Assembly: GCA_940337035.1 (NCBI GenBank)
Contig: CALNHX010003301.1
Location: 1-64,000, forward strand
Direction of reading: 5' to 3'
Length of the DNA stretch: 64,000 nt
Source of the DNA: Agriotes lineatus
Lineage: Eukaryota > Arthropoda > Insecta > Coleoptera > Elateridae
Positions within the stretch are counted from its first letter, which is position 1. The number at the start of each line of letters is the position of its first letter. The notes beneath the pieces are model-generated. The model was not told where the DNA came from, did no database searches, and was given only the letters and a program-made list of their open reading frames with translations. The position numbers were made by a program, and so were the translations under genes. Below are positions 54,441 to 64,000 of the stretch, one piece after another.

Positions 54441-55034
54441 TTTCTTTTATGTTACTAAAAACGCTTTAAGCGATTTTATTGAAATTTTTACAGTTTGTTT
54501 ATAACTTTATGAGGTATCTTTTGAATATGTTACAGTTGATGTAGTAATGCCAGGGTGTATATATGAAATATAACTTTGTGTTGTTACTTTCAATAGCTGT
54601 TTATCGTATTCTATGGAAATAAAAAATATAATTGCAAATTCCATTAAGATAACCGTATGATTGCGTGGAAAAATCACAAAGAAGACTGTATGAACACGTT
54701 GTCAATTAATCCATTAAAATGTGCTTATCAATAGCTATTTTATGATTTTATTGTTTTGTTAACTTCATAAATCATAAAAACATTAACCATAAAACTAAAA
54801 GTTGTTTTTGTATTTTAGCATTCAGTACGTATAAGCGTCGTCTTTACGAATGATTTTTAGTCTTAATATTTTTAGGTTATGACGTTTGATAGAGTGTAAT
54901 TTGGGAACAGTTGTCGTAATTTTTAAGTATACAGTGACCACTGCATTTCGAATTTTTAAACCACTGACCACCGTTGCCTTATATTTATTTAACGGTAAAA
55001 AAATAGATAAAGCTTTATTTCTTTCTTTCAGAGC

Positions 55035-56130
55035 TTGCAGTAACGCGACGACAAGATATAAAAAATACTGGCATTGGAAAAACCAGCGAAGGAGGTTATT
55101 CTCTTAAAAGAGCTGCTATTAGTTACAATATTGCACTTCCTTGCGAAGATATATAAAAAATGATGCTGATTTAGAAGGTTGTACACGCTTGTGCCCAAAT
55201 TTCACGGTAAGATTTTTTTTTCCAATGAAGAGGAGCAGCACTTGTGTAAATATCTAAAAACTATGGCTAATTTACATCATGGCTTGACGCCCAAAAGCTC
55301 CCGTCAATTGGGTTATGATTTAGCAGTTGCAAACAAAAAATATATTCCCATGTCTTGGAGCGAAAATCAAAGTGCAGACAAAGACTTGTTTATAGGATTT
55401 CTATAGAGGAACAAAGACATCTCTATAAGAACAGCGGAGGCAACATCCCTAGGAAGAGCTATGGGATTTAATAGGCCAGTGGTTGAAAAATTCTTTACCC
55501 ACAACCGGGCCAAAAATGAAGGTTTACATCTTAGTTACCACCAGTTTACGCCCGGCGGGCCGTAAAGTAATTTGCAGGCAGTAAAGTAACTTTACGGCCC
55601 GCAAATTATTTTACGGCCCGGCATCTTAACTGTGGTAGCAAATTTTGGCATTAAGAAAACCTGTATTTATTCTGTGTTTGTTCCATGCAGTTATACGTAC
55701 CTCAGGCTGGAAGTAGATTACACCCTTAGCCAAATAAAGGCCCTCCTCCGTCAGGCCTCAACTTTTGGCTGCGGGCGTAATCTTACACTTCCAGCCTTTT
55801 GTGCGTAAATAACTAACAGACGTAATGACGCTTTTCGAAAAACATAAACTAAACGCCTTCTAGCTCTACAACGTCGATGAAACAGCGTTAACGACTGTAC
55901 AAAATCCCGGGAAGGTCTTAGCTACTAAAGGCCAAAGGCAAGTGGGCCAGATCACTTCAAGCGAAAGGGGCGCGCTCGTGACTATGGTGGGAGCTAGAAA
56001 TGCTATGGGAAATACAATACCTCCATTGCTAGTTTTTCCCCGCAAGTAATGTAAAGTCCACATAATTAAAAATTTGCCACTCGGCACCATTGGAGCGGTT
56101 TCTCAATCTGGCTGGATGTCTAACAGACAT
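55035..56130 (+). pseudogene. Pogo/jerky-like transposase N-terminal half, interrupted
   Basis: Readable blocks: TSEGGYSLKRAAISYNIAL (pipsqueak HTH, about 55075); a CENP-B-type HTH region with NKKYIPMSWSENQSADKDLF (about 55330); ATSLGRAMGFNRPVVEKFFT (about 55445); and, after an inserted 0.3-kb repeat, LYNVDETALTTVQNPGKVLA, QVGQITSSERGALVTMVGAR and IPPLLVFPRK. The D in NVDET is the first catalytic residue. The second and third are missing and several stops are present. Confidence 0.7.
55529..55823. repeat. Hairpin-rich MITE-like insertion in the pogo gene
   Basis: GGGCCGTAAAGTAATTTGC near 55558 pairs with GCAAATTATTTTACGGCCC near 55601. AGGCTGGAAGTAGATTACAC near 55702 pairs with GTAATCTTACACTTCCAGCC near 55779. 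TTAGTTAC (55533) and GTTATTTACGC-complement (55805) could be its ends. The host reading frame of the pogo gene resumes on the far side. Confidence 0.55.
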
Positions 56131-56559
56131 ATATTACCTGGATATTTTTAAAGGAAGTTTTTCAATATTTTAATAAATAAATTAATAAGCCATTTATTTT
56201 TTAAAAAGTTGCCGTAGTTACATTTTTTTCTAAAATCCCTTTTCCAAGACTTTGCTATACCAAATTTCAAATTTTATTAAAATGGCGCGAATGCTGCTAA
56301 CAAATCACTATCCATAAAACTGTAGGATCGGCAAACATGCTGCCCGCCACAACCACGCGAATTGTTCTTTCAAAAGAAACCAAGTGTAATTATTTGATTA
56401 CCTAATTAGCCTTTCTCCCTTAGTTTTTGAAGAAATGGCTGGCTTCAGCTTTGACAACGTTGACTTTGTAAATCGCTGTTTAGTTAGACTTGAGTGCCAT
56501 CTTCAAAAAAACCCTTTTGAAACATGTTAAGTGGTGTGGTTTTGAATATGAATAGCTAT

Positions 56560-57150
56560 TAATTATTGGCAATTCTGGACAGATTGTGACCACACTAATG
56601 TCGAAGTATTTTGGAAAACGTCAAACACTCTGTACCGACAACTGGTACACAAGTCCAACGCTTGTCGAATTGTTGCACAGAAAATAAACAAAAACTGATG
56701 TGGTAGGTACTGCCAAACGTAATAGAAAGTGTATGTCAAAAAGGGAAGCAAAATTACAAAAATCCGAAATGACATTTACAGCAACAGAAAACATTGTAGC
56801 TCTAAAATGGTGTGACAAGCGTAAAATCTGGATGATAACTACAAGGCATGATTATGAAATGTCCAAAATTGTTATCATGAAACCAAGTTGTATTATAGAA
56901 TATAAAAAGAACAATGGGGGGAGTTGACAAAACTGATATGATGCTTAGTTCCGTGTAGAACGTCAGGAAAACAATCAAATGGTACAGAAAAATATTTTTT
57001 TATCTGATGGGACATTTTCCTTTTGAAGCCGCATTTTTGATATCACGAACTCAAGAAAACTAAAATTCCTTTAGCTGAATTTCAACTGGAACTGCTAAGA
57101 GAACTAATCGAGGCAAATGCAACAGATCTGGCCTCAAGTCATAAAACTAT
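56560..57150 (+). pseudogene. piggyBac transposase 3' fragment, second copy
   Basis: This copy is closely similar to the split copy (45954-46068 + 50947-51258 + 53546-53745) but uninterrupted. It contains CTTGTCGAATTGTTGCACAG, then REAKLQKSEMTFTATENIVA, ALKWCDKRKIW, IMKPSCIIEYKKNNGG and the same 3' tail. It has several stops. It proves the order of the three split pieces. Confidence 0.7.
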
Positions 57151-57179
57151 GTTAGAACAATTTTCCCGAAGCAATTCCT

Positions 57180-59050
57180 TGCCGTATTTTTAGCTTAAAC
57201 TTACTATTTTTCCGATTCATTTAAGCCAAATCTTTATTTTGGTCATGTTATCAAACCTTAGCTCCGCACGAAACTTATTCCCCCGTGGTCCACAAATTAA
57301 CGCATTGCATTGCAGTTTCTTTATACAATACCCCGTACGCTTTTTTAACAAAGCAAGTTCGTTCTACCCGAGCATTCTGCATGGATGATGTCATCGGCTG
57401 TTGTCACATTTTACAGGATTCTTGACGCCCGCCAGTCGGCTGTGACCTACATGTGAATCCCCTGCTTACGCAAAGTCATGTTTCATCATTTCGTTCCGAG
57501 CGTTTTGCTACAAGTGGAACAAGGACCACCCAGTAAGTGGCAGTTGCGCATTTTTTTTTTGCCTCTGAGATCTTAGCGAAAAGCATTAAATATCGTCAGT
57601 AGTGGGGAGCTACCTTGATCGTGATAGCTGTCGATCAAATTTTAATTAACACAATTAACCTAATTAAATGACCCTATTAAAACCGTGAAATAAATTCATT
57701 GACCTAATTAAAACCGCGAAATAAACCGCGGATTAAATGCTCCAATTAAACCGCGGATAAATTACACATATGATCCGCGAATTAAAGTTAATTTTGATTA
57801 TGCAATTCCCAGAATTTCGCGGCGGTCATTTTGGATTCGATTACGCGCAGGACATCTCGCTTCCTCTCATCGGCCGTTGTAGTAATTGAAAAAAAGCTTT
57901 TTCCCTGGCTCGGAGTCAATCCCTGTACCTTCGTATCAACAGCCAGGGAGGCCCGATGGGTATAAGGGCATGCCTCATACGGTTCGACAACGTTATTTTA
58001 ATGATGAAGGTAAAGCACCGATATAATTTTGGTTTTTCGAGGGTATTAAACAAGTACGGAAAATGTCCTTTAGTTTCACGGAAATCAAGTCTTAGGAAGT
58101 TTACAAAAAACCGAATGTTTTAATATTTCACTGTTAACTCGACATTTTAATTTATAGCTTTTGACTATATCCACAGCAGGCAGGTCGTGACTTGTAGCGC
58201 TCCACGGCCAGGACATTTAGCGTGCAACTGTTCGATCCTCTATAGAAAATTCAAATTTGTGCAACAAACTTTTTCGATGGCCAATTTGTCTATGTGCTTG
58301 TTTAAACTTATGCTCAAATTTCTAATTATTTTATAAATATATCAATTGTAAACTTTTTCTGAAACGGCACGGCAAATTTATGCTCAAATTTGTTATTCGT
58401 TTTATATTTACGATCTGAATTCGCCGTTTGTCGCTTTGTATAAATATTAATTTTATACTTTGCCTGAAAATATTAAATTATATTCCAGTATTTTAAAACG
58501 TTTTCAGTTTCTAAAAATTGTGATTACAAAAAAAAATATTAAACTTTATTTCAAAATTTTTTAAAACGTTTTCCGTTTCTAAAATGGATATTAATTTTAA
58601 TTGATATTAGATAAATGTTTTTATCTAAGCACAGGACGTTCATCAAACTTTATTTAGGAATTAGCTCGATCAAATTGTTTTCAGTATATAAATGTACCAC
58701 AAAACATTATATATGTAAGTAGCTTTGATTAATTTAGCTTTTTATAATTACGCTGTGTAATTGAAATTGTGGTTTCATTGCGGTGTAGTATATAAATTAT
58801 TTCTGTAAAAATCCTGTCGTTGCCTGTTCACGACGCAGACTTTGAAAAACGCGTCACATTTTGCAAAGATTCAACCTGTCCGTTCGAAACACGCCTCGGC
58901 ATTGTCTTGCCCTGACGTAATGTTTTCGTGAATTTATAGAAAGCGGCGGACCATCCCTATGATGCATCTAGCTGCTTCAACCCTTCGTCGTGACAACAGT
59001 GCTCCGTTTAGCATTGCATCGATTACCCATAGCAAGTGTCCTCTGTTTTA
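57180..59050. other. Non-coding; ATTAAACCGCGG-rich patch at 57640-57800
   Basis: I see no gene. Between 57640 and 57800 a short motif (CTAATTAAAnCCGCG and AATTAAACCGCGGAT) recurs at least six times in both orientations with AATTAA spacers. It might be a terminal or subterminal region of the polymerase-bearing element that follows, but I have no partner end. Confidence 0.4.
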
Positions 59051-59058
59051 AATTCGCG

Positions 59059-62000
59059 ATGGAAAATTCAAGTGTAAGTGTGGAAGAAATTCTGGAATAG
59101 GTAAAGAGCGGCCATTTAACTGATCCCAAATTCATTTTGGTTGCCTATAACATTATTTGGGACCGTATTGCACGAGGGGATAATTTTATACTACCTGAAC
59201 ATCGACAGGCTTTCACTGATTTAGTTCAACGTGTGGAACATATGGTAAGAGAAGAATTAAACGTACTCAAACTGTATTTTCAAAAAAAAAATTAAATTTA
59301 TATTCTCCGTGCACATTTTAGCCGAAACGTGCCAATTATACTTATTTGCATTCGTAATTATAGAGGTATTTTGCTGTATTGCAGTTGATTGTCAATAGTT
59401 TTTAAATTTCAGATGCGTGATGAGCCCAGGCGTGATATGCGGTATTTTATCATACAGCAAGAATATCAGAAGCTCATCAGAAAGTTCAACACGACCTCTA
59501 GCAACGCCACATTCAACTTCAAGTCTGTAAACGAGGGTGAAAAACCGATGGTTTGGCTAGAGGTAATTTCAGCAGAATATACATTTATATTTTCCTGATT
59601 AGAATGTTAAATATTTGTTACAGGCGGCCTTTCAGGAACTTTTGGGGTATATTCTTGAAAATACTCAACCATCCGATTGTGTGGGGTTAGTGCTGAGGAA
59701 TCAGAATTACCCTGAAAAGCCATTGGGGGTTTCGTTCAGAAGAGCCGATCAGTTGTCGGTTGCTGTGATCTTCGGCGTTATTAAAAAGGTCCTCCAGAGG
59801 AACGCATTGTTCTTCGCGCAAGACGCTATGACGCTAAATGTAGATAAGGTAACGTTACCAGTACGTTACGGGCGAGCACGGTTAACTGGCACTAACGCTG
59901 ACGATGAAAAAGTATGGAATAATAGTTGTTCCCAATAAAGATAATATGTGCCTTGCATCAGCACTTGTAATTGCCATTGCATTTAGAGACCGAGATCAAA
60001 AGCTGCCTGAATTACAATCAGGATCTTCGCTTTTATTTAATAGAGTGTTGCGTATCTGACTTTAGTCAGGTCGATTTAAGCAACGGGGGAAATTACGACC
60101 ACATTCAACATTTTCAGGATTATTTAACAAATTACTGAATTATTGTCTATAATTCGCGAAATGGTGATATTTTGAGGATCCTCGCTATAGAAACAGGGTT
60201 GTCTTAAATTTAATTCTCGAAGAAGACCATTACAATGCCATCACAAGCTTAACGTCGGCGTTTACGGCAAGTTATTTTTGCGAGTTTTGTAAATTTATAT
60301 TTAACAATAAAGCTCGACACATGAAATTTAAATACACATGTCCTTGTTGTCAGCTCGCTCCACCGTGTAATATTATGCTCAATACAATATCATGTTATGT
60401 CTGCAATAGAGATTTCCGAGGTACCGAATGTTTCGCTTCCCATAAGAAATCAAAATTATGTGACAGGTACTCTATTTGTCTATGCACTATTTGGAAACGT
60501 GGTAATCGGAAACATAGATACGGTCATACATTTTGCCAGACATGTAAGAAAGTACAGCCGACGAGGCATTTTTGCAACATGTCGAAAAATATTAAGAAAA
60601 AGAGCGATAAAAAACGGAAAAAATTTATTTGTTTTCTATGATTTAGAATGTAGGCAGGAAGCTGAAGTCTTGGGCAAGCCGGACAATTTCCTTCATGAAC
60701 CAAATCTTTCCGTCGCTGCCCATGTTTGTTTAATTTGTTTAAATGACGAGGATTTACAACAAGATTGCCGAAACTGTAGCAAAAGGCTACATGTGTTTAG
60801 AGACGACCCTGCTAATTCATTTCTAGAACACGTACCAAAATTAGGTTTGAAATTTAAAGTTACAGCGCTCGCCCATAACATGAAGGGTTATGACGGCTGC
60901 TTCGTTTTAAGACAAATTATTAAAAATAGGGCAAGCTGGCATCCTAAATTGATTACATCGGGAACAAAATTAATTTCATTGACATGTGGCCGAATAAAAT
61001 TTATAAATTCGTTAAATTTCATCCCTCTGCCTTTGAGTAAACTTCCCAAGACTTTTGATTTCCCTGAAACTAAAGGATATTTTCCGTACTTGTTTAATAC
61101 CCTCGAAAACCAAAATTATATCGGTGTTTTACCTCCTGTCCACTACTATGCTCCAGACAATATGAACGGCTCAGATCGGAATGAATTGATAGAATGGCAC
61201 AACAGTAATTTGAAAAACGGATACATTTTTGATATGCAGAAAGAACCTGTGGACTACTGCATTTTAGATGTTCAAATTCTAGCTAAAGCTTGTCTGAAGT
61301 TTTGGAAATTATTCGCGGCCGAAAATGGCGTAGATCCCTTCCAGGAATCAGTTACAATAGCTAGCGCTTGTAACCTGGCTTTTCGAAGGCGGTTTTTACG
61401 CGATAACACCATAGGCACCATTCCTCCAGGAGGTGATAGGTTAGCAGACAAGCAGTCTGCAGTGGCATTAATTGGCTAGCGTGGCTGGAGCATAGTGGGG
61501 GGATTAATATACAGCACAGCGGCAAATTCAGAGAATTCAGGCTTCGTAATGGTTTATTAGTAGACGGGTTTTCCGACGAGAATAACACTGTATACGAGTT
61601 TTTGGGGTGTTTTTGGCATGGATGTGAAGCTTGCTTTCCGCTTCAAACATATGACGTGGACAAGGATGCGGACGCCATGTTTTTACGTCGCGAACGCACG
61701 GAAGCTAGGTCAGCACGTATACGTAACAGCGGTTATACGCTAATTGAAATGTGGGAGTGTCAATTCGCAAAATTTTTAAAGGAGAATCAGGTCGCTAAAG
61801 ATTATTTCGAAAATCGAACCGTTTTAAAACATGAACCCTTAGATCCCCGCGTCGGCGGTATCACAAATGTGAGCCACACGAGAAAATTTATTATTGGGCA
61901 CGAAGCTTGTTCGCAGTTATCTATTGATAATGTTGAGTTGCGTTGTCTTGCCGCCATCGTCTGTATTTCACCCCGGGCTCCCTTATAAAACTAACAACAA

Positions 62001-62566
62001 ACTTATGTTTATTTTATGCCGCACATACGCGGAAACTATGCATCAGGGCTTATGTATGTACGCATACCGATCACTAGCGTAGTTTTGTAGGGACCTATGT
62101 GGCCGACGAACTAAGAATGGCTCTACAGAAAAATTATACCATTGTAGAAATTTAGGTTGTTCAATACGATAAGAATTTAAAGACAGGCGGCCTTTTTAGT
62201 GGCTATGTCGACAACTTTATAAAGATGAAACAGGAATGTTCGGGGTGGCTCCATAACTGCATCACAGACGCTGACAAATAGGCTTATATTCATAAGTATT
62301 TAGAAGTAGGTGTTCAGTTGAATAAGGACAATGTCCGGAAAAATCCGGGGCTAACATATCTTGCTAAATTGATGCTAAATAGTTTTTGGGGTAAGTCTGG
62401 CCAACGCGAGAATCTAATGCAATGTTCTGTAATAACGAGGCCTGAAGATTTTTTTTTAATGCTAACAAGCCCTGATGTAGAGGTTCATTCAATCATACCT
62501 GTTGATGACAAAGTAATTTTAGCGACTTGGGATAAACCTGCAGAGGCAGTCATTACCGACTGTTAA
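59059..62566 (+). pseudogene. Protein-primed family B DNA polymerase gene (Polinton/Maverick- or DNA-virus-like), decayed
   Basis: An N-terminal region in three exon-like pieces (59059-59242, 59413-59560, 59624-59935) leads to a zinc-finger region (60240-60600: many C-x2-C pairs, CPCCQLAPPC). The 3'-5' exonuclease domain follows in a long open frame to 61479: FYDLECRQE (Exo I), AHNMKGYDGCFVL (Exo II), YCILDVQIL (Exo III). Next is a block with YEFLGCFWHGCEACF (from about 61589) typical of one lineage of these enzymes, then polymerase motif B-type sequence (NPGLTYLAKLMLNSFWGKSG, about 62341). The region of motif A is scrambled and motif C is absent, because the copy ends near 62566. There are many stops and shifts, so it is inactive. 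The exact lineage needs phylogeny. Confidence 0.75.
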
Positions 62567-63147
62567 GGCCGAAGAGGCGCCTCTGTCATTATGCGTTCCC
62601 GGTCTCTTTGCCTAATGTATTTTTTTTGCATTGCACTTCGATAATTTTCCAAATCGTATATTATTGACGCGCATTTGCTCGGAGTTAGTTTTAGAAAGAG
62701 TTTTTCGTAGTGGCGTAAAGGTCGCAACCAGATTAGGTTAGTGCGAGCAGCCGCTAGTGCTACTAAACGTTTTAACAAATTTTGACGTTGAGAGTTTGGC
62801 AAACGCCGCTGCCGCCATAGTGGGACGGATTGGCCCCTTTGCAATAGATCCTTACAAAAAAAAAACCATACCATTAGTAGTGATCGTCTACTAAACCTCA
62901 TTGACTGAATTATTACCCTATCTCTAATTGTAATTAGAGGGTGAACACAATATTCATACTCCATGTCAGCGATCCTAGATACGGCCCTGAATCTATCCCT
63001 TCGTAGGCGGCTCACTGCTTTGTTATAGTCCTTTTCAGTTTTTAGCTCACGGTACTCTTTCTCTGGCAAGGCGAGTACTGGGCACTTCAAGTACCGGAAA
63101 ATACCCATTTTTACATCGCTAGGGACTGGCAAATTCACCATTAACAA
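62563..63147 (-). other. 194-codon open frame, unrecognised
   Basis: The frame is open and basic, reading MVNLPVPSDVKMGIFRYL near its start (faintly F-box-like) and then ALPEKEYRELKTEKDYNKAV. It directly abuts the broken polymerase gene tail to tail. It could be a real small gene of the same element, a host fragment or chance. I do not recognise it. Confidence 0.25.
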
Positions 63148-63159
63148 TTGGCTAAGCGC

Positions 63160-64000
63160 GCTCTAATTTTTAACATAAGCTGGTGAATCACAACAACGCG
63201 GTATTGTCAAATTATAACCGATTAGCATGTGATGGCGTACGGCGTACGCCGGTGCGCCTAACCAGGGTTAAAATCGTACCGTTTTGACGTTTGAAGTAAG
63301 TGTTTACAATGAGTTCCGGCGGGGTGAATTTTACGAGGAATAGCTTTAGGGCCTACCCCTTAACGATGGTGAGGTTAGTGCGCTGTTTTGGGTATTTGTT
63401 TGCAGAATGTAAACGGATACCGCCGATCAGCACACTCCAACCATGGCAGTTGAATTGTATCAACGCTGCTTATTGCGATCCACTCCCATCAGGAGTAAAG
63501 TTGAGAAAATCTGCCCTGAAGAAACCGAGCATATATCGCCTGATGGCCATTTTTGAGAACGCGCGACTGGACTATTTACAACCATGGGCCTATTCCACCT
63601 CCTTTACGCTCACATATTTTGTACATAAGCAGTAAGTACTAATAGTTTAATGCACGGTACATATAGGGTCATCGGTAATGAATGGGTCCTACGTCAACGG
63701 TGGCTTCCTCGACCTAAAATAAGTCGACTGAGCCAAACTTACATTAGTCCAAAAGTATGTAGGGGAGAGCAGGGGGCAAGAGTGATCACCTAAGGTAAAA
63801 CGGTTTAGAACTTTTTTTTAATGCAACTGAAAACGTTTTATTACATAAATCTTAAAGACTGGTTATTATACAATGCCACCGTTGACGTATCAACCTGTAT
63901 TTTTATAAATGAGTTATTTTTTTTTGCCTTTTCAGTAGAAAAGATTTGGAAACGAACATTCCTTTTTGTTACGACAAACTTAAATCGAAGCAAATCGTGT
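63160..64000. other. No recognisable gene; possible transposon end at the window edge
   Basis: GGCGTACGGCGTACGCC (63234-63250) is a short palindrome. An open frame at 63309-63635 (MSSGGVNFTRNSFRAYPLTM) is not recognised. GTAGGGGAGAGCAGGGGGCAAG (first 20 from 63760) resembles outer ends of pogo-type elements in this window, but the partner would lie outside. Confidence 0.3.

Noticed and set aside
63309..63635. 109-codon frame near the right edge
   Set aside because: No recognised domain or splice context; kept only as a mention in the terminal stretch.

Overview
The window reads as nuclear DNA of an insect. It is AT-rich, genes are interrupted by short gt...ag introns of about 50-60 bp, and nearly all recognisable coding sequence belongs to animal transposon families that are abundant in insects: DD41D mariners with a DUF4817-type N-terminus, pogo, piggyBac, hAT, PIF/Harbinger, Ty3/gypsy and non-LTR elements. 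I cannot fix the order; a repeat-rich beetle is a guess. I found no convincing host gene, tRNA or rRNA. The 64 kb is best read as a stack of transposable elements at different stages of decay, nested inside one another.

Layout. 0.1-3.5 kb: a foldback-type element with long modular inverted arms around a decayed, unclassified gene and a non-LTR fragment. 3.6-5.2 kb: mariner with an intact 359-aa DD41D transposase. 5.2-10.0 kb: LINE and piggyBac debris. 10.1-10.8 kb: a GC-richer open frame that looks like an endogenised RNA-virus capsid fragment. 11-13.5 kb: debris of an unclassified family and of a pogo element. 14.1-22.1 kb: an old hAT invaded by a palindromic MITE, a tandemly duplicated hairpin repeat and a PIF/Harbinger (18964-21945, 3-bp ATA duplication) whose 347-aa transposase is intact but whose Myb/SANT partner carries two stops. 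22.1-30.9 kb: an old Harbinger (TAA duplication) split by a pogo (TA), which was itself hit by a probable 1.7-kb solo LTR and by a piggyBac (TTAA). 31.3-32.4 kb: two 5' exons of one unclassified repetitive family. 32.6-37.5 kb: a young Ty3/gypsy element with an intact 1343-aa Gag-Pol. 37.5-38.5 kb: mariner and Harbinger debris. 39.2-43.0 kb: a minus-strand LINE split by a second intact DD41D mariner. 43.0-45.4 kb: a piggyBac with one nonsense codon. 45.5-53.7 kb: another piggyBac, cut up by an unknown insertion, an intact Harbinger and a hAT with a perfect 8-bp duplication. 53.7-57.2 kb: MITEs, pogo and piggyBac debris. 59.1-62.6 kb: a decayed protein-primed family B DNA polymerase gene of a Polinton/Maverick-like or related DNA-virus-like element.

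The most striking locus is the Harbinger at 46090-48984. Its transposase (plus strand) and its MADF/BESS-type DNA-binding partner (minus strand) each have two exons, and the exons alternate along the DNA, so the intron of each gene holds an exon of the other. Both open frames are intact after in-silico splicing at consensus gt/ag sites. The Harbinger at 18964-21945 has a different partner (Myb/SANT) and a simple tail-to-tail layout.

How the genes work together: each element is a self-contained mobility unit. A transposase or polymerase acts on the terminal repeats, and in the Harbingers a second DNA-binding protein is expected to assist. The window has no shared pathway beyond that. Most element boundaries are supported by inverted repeats plus a target-site duplication of the length expected for the family (TA mariner/pogo, TTAA piggyBac, 3 bp Harbinger, 8 bp hAT), which allows a relative order of insertion to be read. 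All family calls come from reading motifs and translations by eye; no database search was run.
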